Assembly (NCBI RefSeq): GCF_003056725.1
Contig: NZ_QBKZ01000014.1
Coordinates: 49,240-113,239, forward strand
Length of the DNA stretch: 64,000 nt
DNA from: Mangrovicoccus ximenensis
GTDB taxonomy: Bacteria; Pseudomonadota; Alphaproteobacteria; Rhodobacterales; Rhodobacteraceae
Reading direction: 5' to 3'
The notes beneath the pieces were generated by a model, which searched no databases, was not told where the DNA came from, and worked only from the letters and a program-made list of their open reading frames with translations. Position 1 is the stretch's first letter. Every line of letters starts with the position of its first letter. Positions 7,557 to 18,502 of the stretch are shown here, one piece after another. Position numbers and translations under genes: made by a program.

Positions 7557-8696
7557 CGGCCTTGTTGCACAAAGACGGTCCGGGATTCACATCGTGAATC
7601 CAATGTAGTCGCGGGCTGGCATGAGCAGACCGGCGAAACCGGCCCGCAAGACCGTCAACCGGCATGGCTGCGAGCCGCTGCGCGCCAGCGGTCCGGGCGC
7701 CACGGCGAGCGAGGCTCTGAAGCAGCGCGGATCGCTGACCGTCTGCTCCGATCCCTCGATGCAATGGGATGCGGCGCTGTCCGGGCGCCGCGGCCGCCAG
7801 CAAGCGTACAGCGACCCCGCGATCCAGGCCTGCCTCACCCTCAAGATCCTCCTCGGGCTCCCGCTCCGCCCTGGCGTGCCATTGGCCGCCATTTGTCCGA
7901 GTGAGTTGCCCATCGCGGCGCCCCCGGTCCGAGCCCGATGGGCGACCGCGCTCGGCTTCATGGCGAGCCGGCTGGAGCTGTCCGGGCTCTGCTGGGACGT
8001 TCCGGACTTCAGCATCCTGTCCCGTCGGCAGAGCAAGACGGGACCGTGGCGCCAGTGGCGCCGCGAAAGCGCGCAGCACGGCACAGGCGCAAGCATGGCG
8101 GCTCGAAGCGGCGCATTCGCGGTGCCGCTTGGACCCCGGCGGACGAGGAGATCTCCACCGTCACGGCCGGGTTGCCAGCGGATGCGCCGCCGGTTCGAGC
8201 ACCGCTGGCGACGCCTGCGACACCCGCGCCTCCCACGACGCCGTCGCCGCACGTGGTGCGGCAGCGGGTCGTCGGGCAAAAGGTCCCCCGGACCTTTTGT
8301 TGAACCTCCTCGCTTCCGCCCCGCCGCAACGCGCGGCCATGGAAGCCGGACACGGCCGGAGCTAGGACGCGCAACGAGATCCTGCGCGCGTCAAGGCACC
8401 TCGGCCGGGCACTCTGGCGGAACTGGAGCGGGTACCACCGCCGGAGCCGAGTGGGAACGAAGATGAACTGCGTGAAGCTGCTCGGGCAGCGGCTGATGTC
8501 GCGCGACTTCGACCGCCAGGTGGCCGAGGTCCAGATCCGCGCTTTCGCGGCTACGCTTGAACCAATGGCGCTTGCCGCTCATTCATGAACCGCTTCACGG
8601 CCATCGGCATGCCGGTCACCGTGGCAATGGGAAAAGTCTGTCCGGGCAAAAGGGGAACTGCCGTCGGCAGCTGATTTGCGCAACAGCGCCCCATGG
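7557..8696 (+). pseudogene. IS5-family element with decayed transposase
   Basis: IS-like ends TTGTTGCACAAAG (about 7561) and CTGATTTGCGCAACAG (about 8676-8691) enclose a broken transposase (about 7621-8587). Readable blocks in family order are SRPAKPARKTVNRHG, SLTVCSDPSMQWDA, SDPAIQACLTLKILLGL, VPDFSILSRRQ, then frameshifted ACDTRASHDAVAARGA, PRRNARPWKP, NEILRASRHLGRALWRNW and GTKMNCVKLLGQRLMSRDF. Several frameshifts and the hairpin element at 8271 inactivate it. It is a different IS5 subgroup from the copy just upstream. Confidence 0.8.
8271..8315 (+). repeat. Hairpin insertion element, copy B
   Basis: Begins GTCGGGCAAAAGGTCCCCCG; the arms CAAAAGGTCC and GGACCTTTTG pair perfectly over 10 bp, followed by TTGAACCTCCTCGCTT. 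It sits inside the transposase remnant between the AARGA and PPRRNARPW blocks, which would otherwise be adjacent. Compared with copy C the arm bases differ, but both arms changed together. Confidence 0.75.
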
Positions 8697-9005
8697 GCCC
8701 AGAGCCTAGCAGCCAGAGCCGGGCAAGCTTTCGCCATGCGGTCCACGGTGCCGGGCACGGCAACAGCGAACGGAGAGTACATGGACCGAGGGGACCACAC
8801 CGGGTAGCGGTTCGAAGGCCGCGCCCGAGCCGCCCTCGCCAGCTACGGCTTTCCGCTTCCGCCCGAAGCCTTGCCCCCAGCGCCCGTTCCGCCGCCTGCA
8901 GCCCTGCCCGCCCCCGAAACGGAACCGGATTGCACCGAAATTGAACCGGACAGGGGCAGCCGCGCGTGCCAATACCCGTTTCAGCAACCCTGCCGCAATT
9001 TTCGG
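8697..9005. other. Intergenic stretch, no gene seen
   Basis: GC-rich DNA between the IS5 right end and the VPLPA-CTERM gene. I see no convincing reading frame, tRNA or terminator. The promoter for the downstream exoprotein is presumably in its last ~100 bp, but no clear boxes are visible. Confidence 0.4.
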
Positions 9006-9014
9006 ATGGAAAAC

Positions 9015-9722
9015 ATGAGCTTCATCAAGACATTTGCCTGCGCCGCGCTTGCGGCACTCGCCGCTTTCGGCCCCGCCGCCGCCGCCACCTTCACGGTGAG
9101 CTTCTCGGATTTCTGGATCACGGACCCGGCTGATCCCACATACGAATACAGCCTCCCGTCCTCGATGGAGTCCTTCGACGCCACCACCGAAGGCGCCTTT
9201 CCGCGCATCATCGGTTATGTCGACACGCCCTTCCCCGCCATCACGCTGACGCTGGACGACCTCGATTTCGAGCCCAGCGGCCGGTCCTACAGCTTGTCCG
9301 GCGGAACGCTGGAAAAGGCCGGCTTCCTGTTCTTCGGAGAGATGAACGAGGGCGGCAGCGTCTGGACCGAAGCCATTCTGAACCTGTCCTTCACGGCCGA
9401 GCAGATCGCCGCCATCAACGGCAGCGCCGCCGGAACCCGCATGGACCTGCCTGTCGAGGCCAACCTCTATGTCGAGGTCTGGGACCGCAGCACCTGGACC
9501 CGGGTCGAGCCGGATATCGCCTACAAGGGCCGCGCAAGCGCAAGCATCACCGTCCTGACCTCGGATGTCGCCGCGGTGCCGCTGCCCGCCGCGCTGCCGC
9601 TGCTGGGCGCAGGCCTGGCCGGGCTGGGGCTGATGCGCCTCGTCGACGCCCGGCGGGCAGGGGCGCCGGCAGTGCCGGGGGATGGGGCATGCCGCGCCCG
9701 GGCTGGCCTTGCGGATTGCTGA
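9015..9722 (+). CDS. Secreted VPLPA-CTERM sorting-domain protein
   Basis: A 235-residue exported protein. ATG 9015 (MSFIKTFACAALAALAAF) gives a clean signal peptide; an in-frame ATG lies at 9006. The mature part is Ser/Thr/Asp-rich beta-like sequence with no recognised catalytic motif. Near residue 190 is VPLPAALPLLGAGLAGLGLM, the VPLPA-CTERM tail (Rhodobacterales version of PEP-CTERM) thought to direct sorting by an exosortase-like system. Normally the protein ends a few residues after the basic cluster; here the frame continues about 25 more residues (GAPAVPGDGACRARAG), so the native stop appears lost or shifted. Confidence 0.75.
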   Translation: MSFIKTFACAALAALAAFGPAAAATFTVSFSDFWITDPADPTYEYSLPSSMESFDATTEGAFPRIIGYVDTPFPAITLTLDDLDFEPSGRSYSLSGGTLEKAGFLFFGEMNEGGSVWTEAILNLSFTAEQIAAINGSAAGTRMDLPVEANLYVEVWDRSTWTRVEPDIAYKGRASASITVLTSDVAAVPLPAALPLLGAGLAGLGLMRLVDARRAGAPAVPGDGACRARAGLADC

Positions 9723-9984
9723 CCCGGGCGGCGGGGTCGGCATGTTCCTGCTCGATGCTCTCGCAGCCGCAGCTCCGGGGATCGGTCAGGGGGCCTCCGG
9801 TCCCCCGGCGCATCGATGGTTCGCGCTGAACAAGTCTCATGGCATTGGTATCCTGCGGATTTCGTCCTGTTTCCTTTGCCATGGCCTGCACGGACCGGCA
9901 TGATTCAGTCCGAACCCCCGCAATTTCGGCCCCCCGATGAAGCACCGGTCCCGCCCGCCAGAACAATTCGGGGGACCGTCGTGC

Positions 9985-10421
9985 CAGTGGCACGGCGCAA
10001 GCCCGCAGAATGACCTGCTGCGCCCGCGCCTGGTCGAGATGATCGATCTGCGCCACGAACTGGCGAAGCTCGCCGGCTGATCGACTGGGAGGTCTTCGAG
10101 CGCGCGTGATCCGGGTTCTTCCCGTCGAAGAGCGGCCGCGCCGCCGCGCCCGGTGGCGGGCTTGCTGTACCTGCAGCACGCCTATCACCCTTCGGACGAG
10201 GCCGTCGTGGCGCGCTGGGTGGAGAACCCGTACGACCAGCACTTCACCGGCGGGACGTTCGTCGGGAAAACAGTCCCCCGGACTGTTTTCTGATCCTCCT
10301 CACGCCAGCACCGCCCGCCGGTCGGCCCGTCCTCGCTGACACGCTGGCGCAAGCGGACCGGCGAGTGAGGCGGCTTGCGCCATTGGTCCGGGCACGCCGC
10401 CGAACGGCGTCGAGCGGATGC
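9985..10421 (+). pseudogene. Decayed transposase (IS5/IS1182-like)
   Basis: Readable blocks in order: NDLLRPRLVEMIDLRHELAK, LIDWEVFERA, then RPVAGLLYLQHAYHPSDEAV, VARWVENPYDQHFTGGTF, HRPPVGPSSLTRWRKRTGE and NGVERML. These match the N-terminal half of a common IS5/IS1182-like transposase, with stops and frameshifts between them. The hairpin element copy C splits GGTF from QHRPP. The 3' half is gone: IS21 copy 1 starts directly after GVERML at 10422. Confidence 0.75.
10261..10305 (+). repeat. Hairpin insertion element, copy C
   Basis: Begins GTCGGGAAAACAGTCCCCCG; arms GAAAACAGTCC and GGACTGTTTTC pair perfectly over 11 bp with a 3-base loop, followed by TGATCCTCCTCACGC. Transposase sequence resumes straight after it with CAGCACCG (QHRPP). 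This is the most regular copy and defines the consensus. Confidence 0.8.
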
Positions 10422-10498
10422 TGTCAATGGCAACTGAATTTTCCCCAGTTAGGGCAATTTGGAATTCCCCACTTGGCGGTTCCGGCGATCAGCCGGTT

Positions 10499-11341
10499 TC
10501 AGTGATCGGCAGCTCCATTCCGGATTTTCGGCGGCCGTCCTCGGCGCTTCGGCGGCGGTGGCGGGGTGATCGGGGCGTTGGCGCGGACATGTTCCGGTAT
10601 CAGGTCGGCATGGGCGCGCAGCCGGTAGCTGGCGCCCTCGATCTGGACGACAACCGCGTGGTGCAGAAGCCTGTCGAGCAGCGCGGTGGCGACGACCGGA
10701 TCGCCGAAGACCTCTCCCCACTCTGCAAATCCGCGGTTGGAGGTCATGATCATCGCGCCCTTCTCGTAGCGCGCATTCACGAGCTGGAAGAACAGGTTGG
10801 CCCCGCCCTGGGTGATCGGCAGGTAGCCGATCTCGTCGACGATCAGCAGCGAGGCCCGGGCATGGAACCGGATTTTTTCCGGCAGGCGGCCTGACCGCTC
10901 GGCCTGGGACAGAGCCTCGATCAGCTCGGCGAGCGTGGCGCGATAGACCGTGCGCCCGGCCTTCACCGCGGCCACGCCAAGCGCCGTCGCAAGGTGGCTC
11001 TTCCCGATGCCTGGCGGGCCAAGGAAATGGACCACCTCCGAACGGCGGATGAAGCCGAGTTGGGCAAGCGCTGCAATCCGCTCCCGGTCCAGCGACGGCT
11101 GGAACGAGAAGTCGAAGCTTTCCAGAGTCTTGATGGGCATCAGCTTGGCGGTGCGCAGGGCGACATCGACGCGGCGGCCTTCGCGTGTGACGTATTCTTC
11201 GCTCAGCAGGCTGTCGATCGCCTCGACGGCGGTGATCTCGCCCTTTTCCAGCTGCTGCAGGGTGTGGTCGAGCGCCTCCAGCGCGCGCGGCATCTTCAGC
11301 CCGACGAGGGCGCCGCGGATGCGGTCGAGCAGCGCGCTCAT
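10499..11341 (-). CDS. istB: IS21 transposition helper ATPase IstB (copy 1)
   Basis: A 280-residue AAA+ ATPase that assists the IstA transposase. Walker A is GPPGIGKSHLA (about residue 109) and Walker B is [11 protein letters not shown] (about residue 168). The C-terminus is a basic Pro-rich tail ([10 protein letters not shown]). Its start overlaps the istA stop by the usual ATGA arrangement at 11338-11341. It is intact and very close to copy 2, so it could act in trans even though its partner IstA here is defective. Confidence 0.9.
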   Translation of the reverse strand: MSALLDRIRGALVGLKMPRALEALDHTLQQLEKGEITAVEAIDSLLSEEYVTREGRRVDVALRTAKLMPIKTLESFDFSFQPSLDRERIAALAQLGFIRRSEVVHFLGPPGIGKSHLATALGVAAVKAGRTVYRATLAELIEALSQAERSGRLPEKIRFHARASLLIVDEIGYLPITQGGANLFFQLVNARYEKGAMIMTSNRGFAEWGEVFGDPVVATALLDRLLHHAVVVQIEGASYRLRAHADLIPEHVRANAPITPPPPPKRRGRPPKIRNGAADH

Positions 11342-12144
11342 GGCTGGCTGCCCGCAGCCAGGCGGCGGCCGACGGCATCGTAGAAGTCCAGCGGGCGGCG
11401 CAGGCCCTGGACCGGCATCTGCTGGGGAGGGCGCGGCGGCGGGGCCTTGCGATGGGCGGGATCGACCCGGCGCAGCGCCTTGCCCTCGAGCACCGGGTGC
11501 CGGGCGATCAGCTGGCCGTCCTCGAAGATGCGGATCTCGGCAGTGTGGTGCTGGACCTCGAGCACGCGGCGCCGCGCGGTGTCGGGCACCGAGTAGAGAT
11601 TGCCGCCGACCGAGACCATGCCCTCCTTGCTGACCCTTCGCTCAACGGTGAGGACGGCGTCATAGGCCAGGGCAGGCCGGACGACGCCGGGCTCGTCGGT
11701 GAATTCCGCCGTGAACTCGGCGAAATCCACCTGTGCCTGCTTGCCCGGGGGTGTCTCGAAGCGGCGTTCGAACTGCGTGCGACGGGACGGCCTGACCGAT
11801 CTCAGAAAGGGCTTCAGGGTGGAGTAGCTGCCCTTGTAGCCCATCGCGCGGATCTCGCGCAGCAGGCGCCGTCCGGACAGGTCGGGAAACAGCCCGACCC
11901 GGTCCCGGAGATAGGCCTCGAAGGGCTCGAGCAGGTTCTGGACCGGCTCCCGGGTCTTGTGGACCGGGGCTTCGAGGCCCTGCTTCAGGTACTTGCGCAC
12001 GGTCTTGCGGTCGCAGCCCAGCTTGAGCGCGATGGCGGTGACGCTCAGCCCCTGGCGTTTCAAATCGTGGATCAAGACGATCTCCCTCAAACACTTCACC
12101 TGACTGCCCCTGCATTCGCGCAGAAGCTCGGACCGGTGGCGCAT
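11338..12144 (-). pseudogene. istA: IS21 transposase IstA with catalytic-core deletion
   Basis: 268 residues remain. The N-terminal helix-turn-helix region (LREIVLIHDLKRQGLSVTAI) and the first catalytic Asp (AQVDFAEF) are present. The frame then jumps from DEPGVVRP straight to AYDAVLTVERRV. Compared with copy 2, about 144 residues are missing, including the second Asp (ILYDRMKT) and the Glu (KGKIERPF). The reading frame is kept, so a stable but catalytically dead DNA-binding protein could be made. It might interfere with transposition of copy 2, which is speculation. Confidence 0.85.
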
Positions 12145-12289
12145 CAGCGCTCATTTGTTGGGAGCATCAGGCCAGTGATCCGCGGCGCCGCCAATTTCCG
12201 GATCCATGAGGTCCGAAAATTGACGACCCCGCTCACGGTCGGGGATTTTTCAATTGCCCGTTTCGGGGAGATTACGACTGCCCCTTACA

Positions 12290-12507
12290 CATGCTCGCGC
12301 AGAATGAGGAGGATCAGGAAAGGCCCCGGTGGGGCGTGTGCCCGACAAATGAGGCCGGGAAAGCCTCCGGGGCCATCGACCCGGCGGTAGCCATAGCCCT
12401 CGAACTCGTCTGTGATCGCCCGGATTTCTTCTATGATGGCTGCATCGCCGGGTTTGGGGCCGGGATCGGCGTAGAAGCTGGACCTCGCGACACCCATCAG
12501 TTCGCAT
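12290..12507 (-). pseudogene. IS3-family OrfB fragment
   Basis: Reads MGVARSSFYADPGPKPGDAA then EEIRAITDEFEGYGYRRV, the N-terminal part of an IS3-family OrfB transposase. It then runs into the hairpin element copy D and a short LREHV piece. It is the continuation of the orfA fragment at 14808-15154: removing IS21 copy 2 restores QRACELMGVA across the junction. Its other end abuts IS21 copy 1. Confidence 0.8.
12303..12347 (-). repeat. Hairpin insertion element, copy D
   Basis: On the minus strand this reads GTCGGGCACACGCCCCACCG, then GGGCCTTTCCTGATCCTCCT followed by CATTC. The 5' GTCGGGC and the 3' CTGATCCTCCTCA match copies B and C. The hairpin is shorter (GCCCC/GGGGC), so this copy has drifted most. 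It lies in the IS3 OrfB remnant, again in a transposase gene. Confidence 0.65.
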
Positions 12508-12585
12508 TGTCAACGCCGAGTCAAAATTCCCCAGAAGTGCCGAAGTAAAATTCCCCACTTCGGCGGGTCCGGCGATCAGCCGGGG

Positions 12586-14660
<2,075 letters not shown>

Positions 14661-14767
14661 GCCCCTGCCTTGTTGTTGGGAGCATCAGGCCAGTGATCCG
14701 CGGCGCCGCCAATTTCCGGATCCATGAGGTCCGCAAATTGCCGCCACCGCTTGCGGCCGGGGAATTT

Positions 14768-15154
14768 TCAAACGGCGCTTTTGGGGAGATTACGGGCGGC
14801 GGTTACAGCAGGCTCGCTGGATCGAGAGCTCGCGTGGCCGACAGTCCCGGATGTAGGCTCGTTTCTCGGCGAGCGTCCAGAGCGCTGAGCCCTTTTTAAA
14901 AACTCGATCTCGAGCGCCTGGTGCCCGGCAAGCCGTTCGAGCGCTGCGATCCGCGCTTCGTATTCGGCCATCAGCTCGGCTGCAGCTGCATCATCGTCCA
15001 GCGCTCCGGCCTCCGCCTTTTCGATCCAGATGCGGATCAGGTTGCGCGACAGATCATGGCGGCGGCCGAGCGCATGGAGCGTCTCGCCGCCATGGTACTT
15101 GGCGACTACCTGGCGCTTGAATTCGGTACTATGGCTTCGGTGGCGTCTTGGCAT
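14768..15154 (-). pseudogene. IS3-family OrfA, cut by IS21 copy 2
   Basis: Starts MPRRHRSHSTEFKRQV at 15154 and reads as an IS3-family OrfA with helix-turn-helix (ALGRRHDLSRNLIRIWIEKA) and a leucine-zipper-like tail (RIAALERLAGHQALEIEFL). Family sequence ends at 14808; the last residues up to 14768 come from the IS21 end. The matching orfB start lies beyond the IS21 at 12507. IS-end-like sequence upstream of the gene abuts a second IS3 copy. Confidence 0.85.
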
Positions 15155-15261
15155 GGGCTTTCTTCCTCTGAAAGCCCGCAGGGGGTTAATTCAACCAATC
15201 CGTCTGGTCCACCCGCAGGGGCGCACTCCACCACGGGGTCAGAATTGGCGGTCCGACAACC

Positions 15262-15702
15262 GGGCCGGATTGGCCCGCTTCGCAAGATGATCATAGTAGG
15301 TGGAAGGGGCGATCGGCAGCACAGTGCAGATCGGCTCGACCCCATGCGCATCACGATGCGCCTCAATGAAATCCACCATCACTTCGACCGGCGGTCGAGC
15401 TCCGCCATCGCAAACTACGCCGACGCCTTCCGAAGTATCTCGTTGGCCTGACGCAGTTCGCGGTTCTCCCGCTCCAGCGCCTTCATTCTCTCGGCCATCT
15501 CGCTGGGAACGCCTGAACGCTTGCCGCTGTCGATCTCAGCCTTCTTTACCCAGTCGTTCAGCGTGTTCGCCGAGCAGCCGATCTTCGCTGCGATCGACGT
15601 AATCGCCTGCCAGCGAGATCCGTGCTGCCCCTCGTTGTCGAGAACCATCCGCACGGCGCGCTCACGCACTTCGGGGGAAAACTTGTTCGTGGTTTTGCTC
15701 AT
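15262..15702 (-). pseudogene. Second IS3-family element, orfA plus start of orfB
   Basis: OrfA starts [17 protein letters not shown] at 15702 and ends early at a TAG (15415-15417), where relatives continue with Tyr (KASAYFAMAELD). Downstream, the frame-shifted OrfB start is readable: MVDFIEAHRDAHGVEPICTV then APSTYYDHLAKRANPARL, ending near 15262. The rest of orfB is missing, cut by the other IS3. The IS left end (TGAACCGCGCCGGGTTTGCC on the minus strand from 15755) lies directly on the MFS gene. Confidence 0.8.
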
Positions 15703-15755
15703 GATGCTCCATCCTACTCAAGAGTTGGAGCCTCCGGCAAACCCGGCGCGGTTCA

Positions 15756-16657
15756 CCGGGCTGTTCATTGCCACGGAAAGCTGGCTGAATGCCAGCGCTC
15801 CGCCGCAGATGCGCGGAGGCGTCTTCGCCGTCTACATGGTGGCCACCTACGCCACGTTCGGCGCGGGCCAGTTCATGCTGGGCCTTGCCCCGGCGGATCA
15901 TTTCGACCTCTACGCCATCGCCTCCGGCCTGCTTTGCCTGGCGCTGGTCCTCGTGTCGACCACCCGGTCTGCCACGCCGGTCCTGCCGGAGAGCCCGAAG
16001 CTGCGGCTGAGGGAGCTGCGCCATCTCGCGCCGGTATCGATCGGGGGATGCATCGTGGCGGGCGTCGTCAGCAGTGCCTTCTTCGCGCTGGTGCCGGCCA
16101 TGGCCGCGAGTGCCGGATTTCCGACCGGTTCCATCAGCAAGATCGTCGCCGCCGCCATTTTCGGCGGGCTGGCCTTCCAGATCCCGGTCGGCTGGCTGTC
16201 GGACAGGCTGGACCGGCGCCTGGTTGCCGCAGGACTGTCCTTCGGCCTGGCGCTTTGCGCCGTCGCCTGCCTGTCCATCGATCCTGTGGGCAGCACGCTC
16301 TCCGTGGCCGAGTTCGCCAGGGTTTTCCTGCTGGGCGGATTCTTTTCCACGATCTACCCCGTCTGCGTCTCCCATGCCAATGACCGCGTTGACCGGGACC
16401 GGGTTGTCGCGGTCAGCGGCCAGCTCATCCTGATCTACGGCCTGGGGTCCTGCCTCGGGCCGATCGTCGGGGCGTGGGTTGTCGGCCGCGGCGGCATGGA
16501 CGCGTTCTTCTGGTTCCTGGCGGCAAGTGCGGCCGTGTTCTGCATCGTTGCCATCATCCGCTGCCTTTCGAGGGAGCGGCCGCGGAACCGCAGGCCCGGA
16601 CGGGTCCTCGCCGGTGCCAATGTGACGCCCGCCGGGCCGCAGGAGCCAACAACGTGA
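15756..16657 (+). pseudogene. 5'-truncated MFS transporter
   Basis: About 300 residues of a major facilitator protein remain, beginning at [20 protein letters not shown], a motif found around helix 4 of the family. About eight hydrophobic helices follow and a Gly-rich helix ([16 protein letters not shown]) lies near the end. The first three or so helices are absent because an IS3 element sits at 15755. The upstream frame stays open into IS DNA, so a fused product could be annotated in error. A function in efflux or uptake cannot be assigned. Confidence 0.75.
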
Positions 16658-16746
16658 CATCGGCTCTGCCCCGCCTTCTGCATTCAGGCAAGAGCCGGTG
16701 GTGCCGGACTGTTCCGAGCGCGCAACACCCGCCGGAGACACCGGCC

Positions 16747-16768
16747 CCGGTCCGGGATCCCGGACCGG
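16747..16768. terminator. Perfect 22-bp palindrome after MFS remnant
   Basis: A perfectly symmetric 22-bp sequence, centre GGGATCCC, with arms starting CCGGTCC. There is no T-tract, so it may be a factor-dependent or bidirectional terminator, or a regulator site for the lipoprotein gene that starts 120 bp downstream. Confidence 0.45.
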
Positions 16769-16887
16769 AGACCTGCTATGCTGGCTTGGCCCGCCCGCAT
16801 CATCCTGATGAGGCTATGGATGCAGGGTAGTGCGGGACAGCCGGACGGTGCAGGGCAGATGCGCCGGAAACCGGCCCGGGAGGGGAC

Positions 16888-18027
16888 ATGCTGCACCGGA
16901 CAGGACAGACAGGGAGTTCTTCCGCCGCCATGGCCGGCGTTTCCCGGCGGGCAGCCTTGGCCGCCCTTCTTGCCGGGACGCTCGGAGCCTGCGCCGCGCC
17001 GAGGCACCTGATCGGGATCGAGCCGCCGACGTCCGGCCCGGTGCCTGCGGCCCGGACGCGCCGGATCTACATCGCGACGACGCGGGCGCCGTCTCCGGAA
17101 CCGGGCGTCTTCTTTTCCGGCGCCCGGGGCAGGACGATCAGCTTCGCGACCGTCGATGTGGGCATCCCTCCGGATCATGTCACCGGCCATGTCGAACGGC
17201 CGCGGCATCTGCCGCCCAAAGCCAGCCGCGACTTCGTCCTCGCCAATCCCCGCCATCTCGGTCTGGACGCCTTCCGGGCCGAGGCGGAGGGAGGGATCGC
17301 CGGGCGCCATCCCTCGGACCGCAAGCTGCTGCTCTGGGTGCATGGCTACAACACGACGCTGACGGATGCGGTTCTGCGGCTGGCGCAGTTCGTCGAAGAT
17401 ACCGGCTATGACGGCGTGCCGATGCTGTTCTCCTGGGCGTCGGACGGCAAGCTGTCCAGCTATGTCTACGACATCAACAGCGCCCTGATCGCCCGCGACG
17501 CCATCACCGAGGTCGCATCAGCGCTTGGCCGCTCCAGGTTCGCGAGCATCGACATCGTTGCCCATTCGATGGGGAACTTCCTCGCGATGGAGGCGATCCG
17601 CGGGGCCGGGGAGCAGAACCTCTACGACTCGACCGGCAAGCTCGCCAACGTCATCCTCGCCGCGCCCGACATCGACTACGATCTCTTCGTGGCGCAGGTC
17701 AGCGCCATTCCGCCCCGGAGCCGCCGCTTCTTCGTGCTCATTTCCGATGACGACGAGGCGCTGCGGCTGTCGAGCTTCCTCTCCCGCCGCCCCCGCGTCG
17801 GCAACGCCCATGCCGACGACCTGACCCGGCTCGGCGTGAATGTCATTGATCTCAGCCAGGTCCGCGACGTGGGGTCGAACCATCACTCCAAGTTCGCGGA
17901 TGCGCCCGAGGTCGTCCAGCTGCTCGGCACCCGCATCCTTGCCGGAGACGACTTCTCAGGACCGCGCGGAGGCATCGGAGCTGCGGTTATTATGGGCGCG
18001 GGCGGAGTTCTGGAGGTCATCGAGTGA
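16888..18027 (+). CDS. DUF900-type alpha/beta-hydrolase lipoprotein
   Basis: A 379-residue protein. ATG 16888 is preceded by GGAGGGG; an internal ATG at 16930 also gives a good signal. The lipoprotein signal is RRAALAALLAGTLGAC, with lipobox Cys near residue 35. The hydrolase core contains LLWVHGYN (oxyanion region), VAHSMGNFLAME (nucleophile Ser, variant AHSMG), APDIDYD (acid) and SNHHSKF (His). This is the DUF900 alpha/beta-hydrolase family, usually of unknown substrate and often esterase- or lipase-like. It stands alone between the MFS remnant and the glycan module. Confidence 0.85.
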   Translation: MLHRTGQTGSSSAAMAGVSRRAALAALLAGTLGACAAPRHLIGIEPPTSGPVPAARTRRIYIATTRAPSPEPGVFFSGARGRTISFATVDVGIPPDHVTGHVERPRHLPPKASRDFVLANPRHLGLDAFRAEAEGGIAGRHPSDRKLLLWVHGYNTTLTDAVLRLAQFVEDTGYDGVPMLFSWASDGKLSSYVYDINSALIARDAITEVASALGRSRFASIDIVAHSMGNFLAMEAIRGAGEQNLYDSTGKLANVILAAPDIDYDLFVAQVSAIPPRSRRFFVLISDDDEALRLSSFLSRRPRVGNAHADDLTRLGVNVIDLSQVRDVGSNHHSKFADAPEVVQLLGTRILAGDDFSGPRGGIGAAVIMGAGGVLEVIE

Positions 18028-18502
18028 CGCCCGGCCAGGTTCAGGCACGGAGCGTCTCCAGGCGGATCCCCTTCCGGCTTCGGGACTGCCTTTGTTCCTG
18101 GCAAGCAGATGTCGACCAACCGACAGGGGAAACAAAAGCTGGACCGCTGCGCCGTAGGAACTCGTTCAGGATCGCCGTGAGTTCACGCAGCCCGCCCGAC
18201 CAAGACAGCGGGACAAGCCACCGTTTTGGACGCCTGGATGGCGTTGTTGCAGAAGTCTGGGTTAGGACGTGATTCGGCAGCTCCCGCCCCATGCCCTGCG
18301 CGCTCCCGGGGCCGGCCCAGGCCCCGTCGGGATCACGCATCGTCGCGCTGGCCGGGCGCCCCTCCCGGCGCCTCCTGTCTCCGCCAATCCGGCCTCTGCA
18401 CGCATCGAACAGGTCCGTCGGCCAACCATCCGCAAAGGAAAGACCGCGCCGAGACTGCAGTGCCGATGGGCCGCCCCAGGATCAGGCGGGGGTCCGCGGC
18501 GC
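18028..18502. other. Intergenic stretch with one IS5-like end
   Basis: No gene is seen. GCGTTGTTGCAGAAGTCTGG at about 18240 resembles the terminal inverted repeat of IS5-type elements in this window, so an excised or deleted IS probably left it. The rest is GC-rich DNA without clear signals. It lies downstream of both flanking convergent genes. Confidence 0.4.

Larger units (their letters stand above)
10422..12289 (-). mobile_element. IS21-family element, copy 1 (internally deleted)
   Basis: Ends are TGTCAATGGCAACTGAATTT at 10422 and, on the other strand, TGTAAGGGGCAGTCGTAATC from 12289. Both share the TGT start and a following CCCC block. ATGC lies just left (10418-10421) and one base beyond the right end (12291-12294), consistent with a small target duplication. 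It carries istB and a shortened istA on the minus strand. It is 432 bp shorter than copy 2 because istA has lost 144 codons in frame. Confidence 0.85.

Noticed and set aside
7000..12400. CRISPR array suggested by several similar short repeats
   Set aside because: The hairpin copies are kilobases apart, in both orientations and without regular spacers.
16747..16768. Restriction or integration hotspot at the perfect palindrome
   Set aside because: A single palindrome between two genes is better explained as a terminator or operator.
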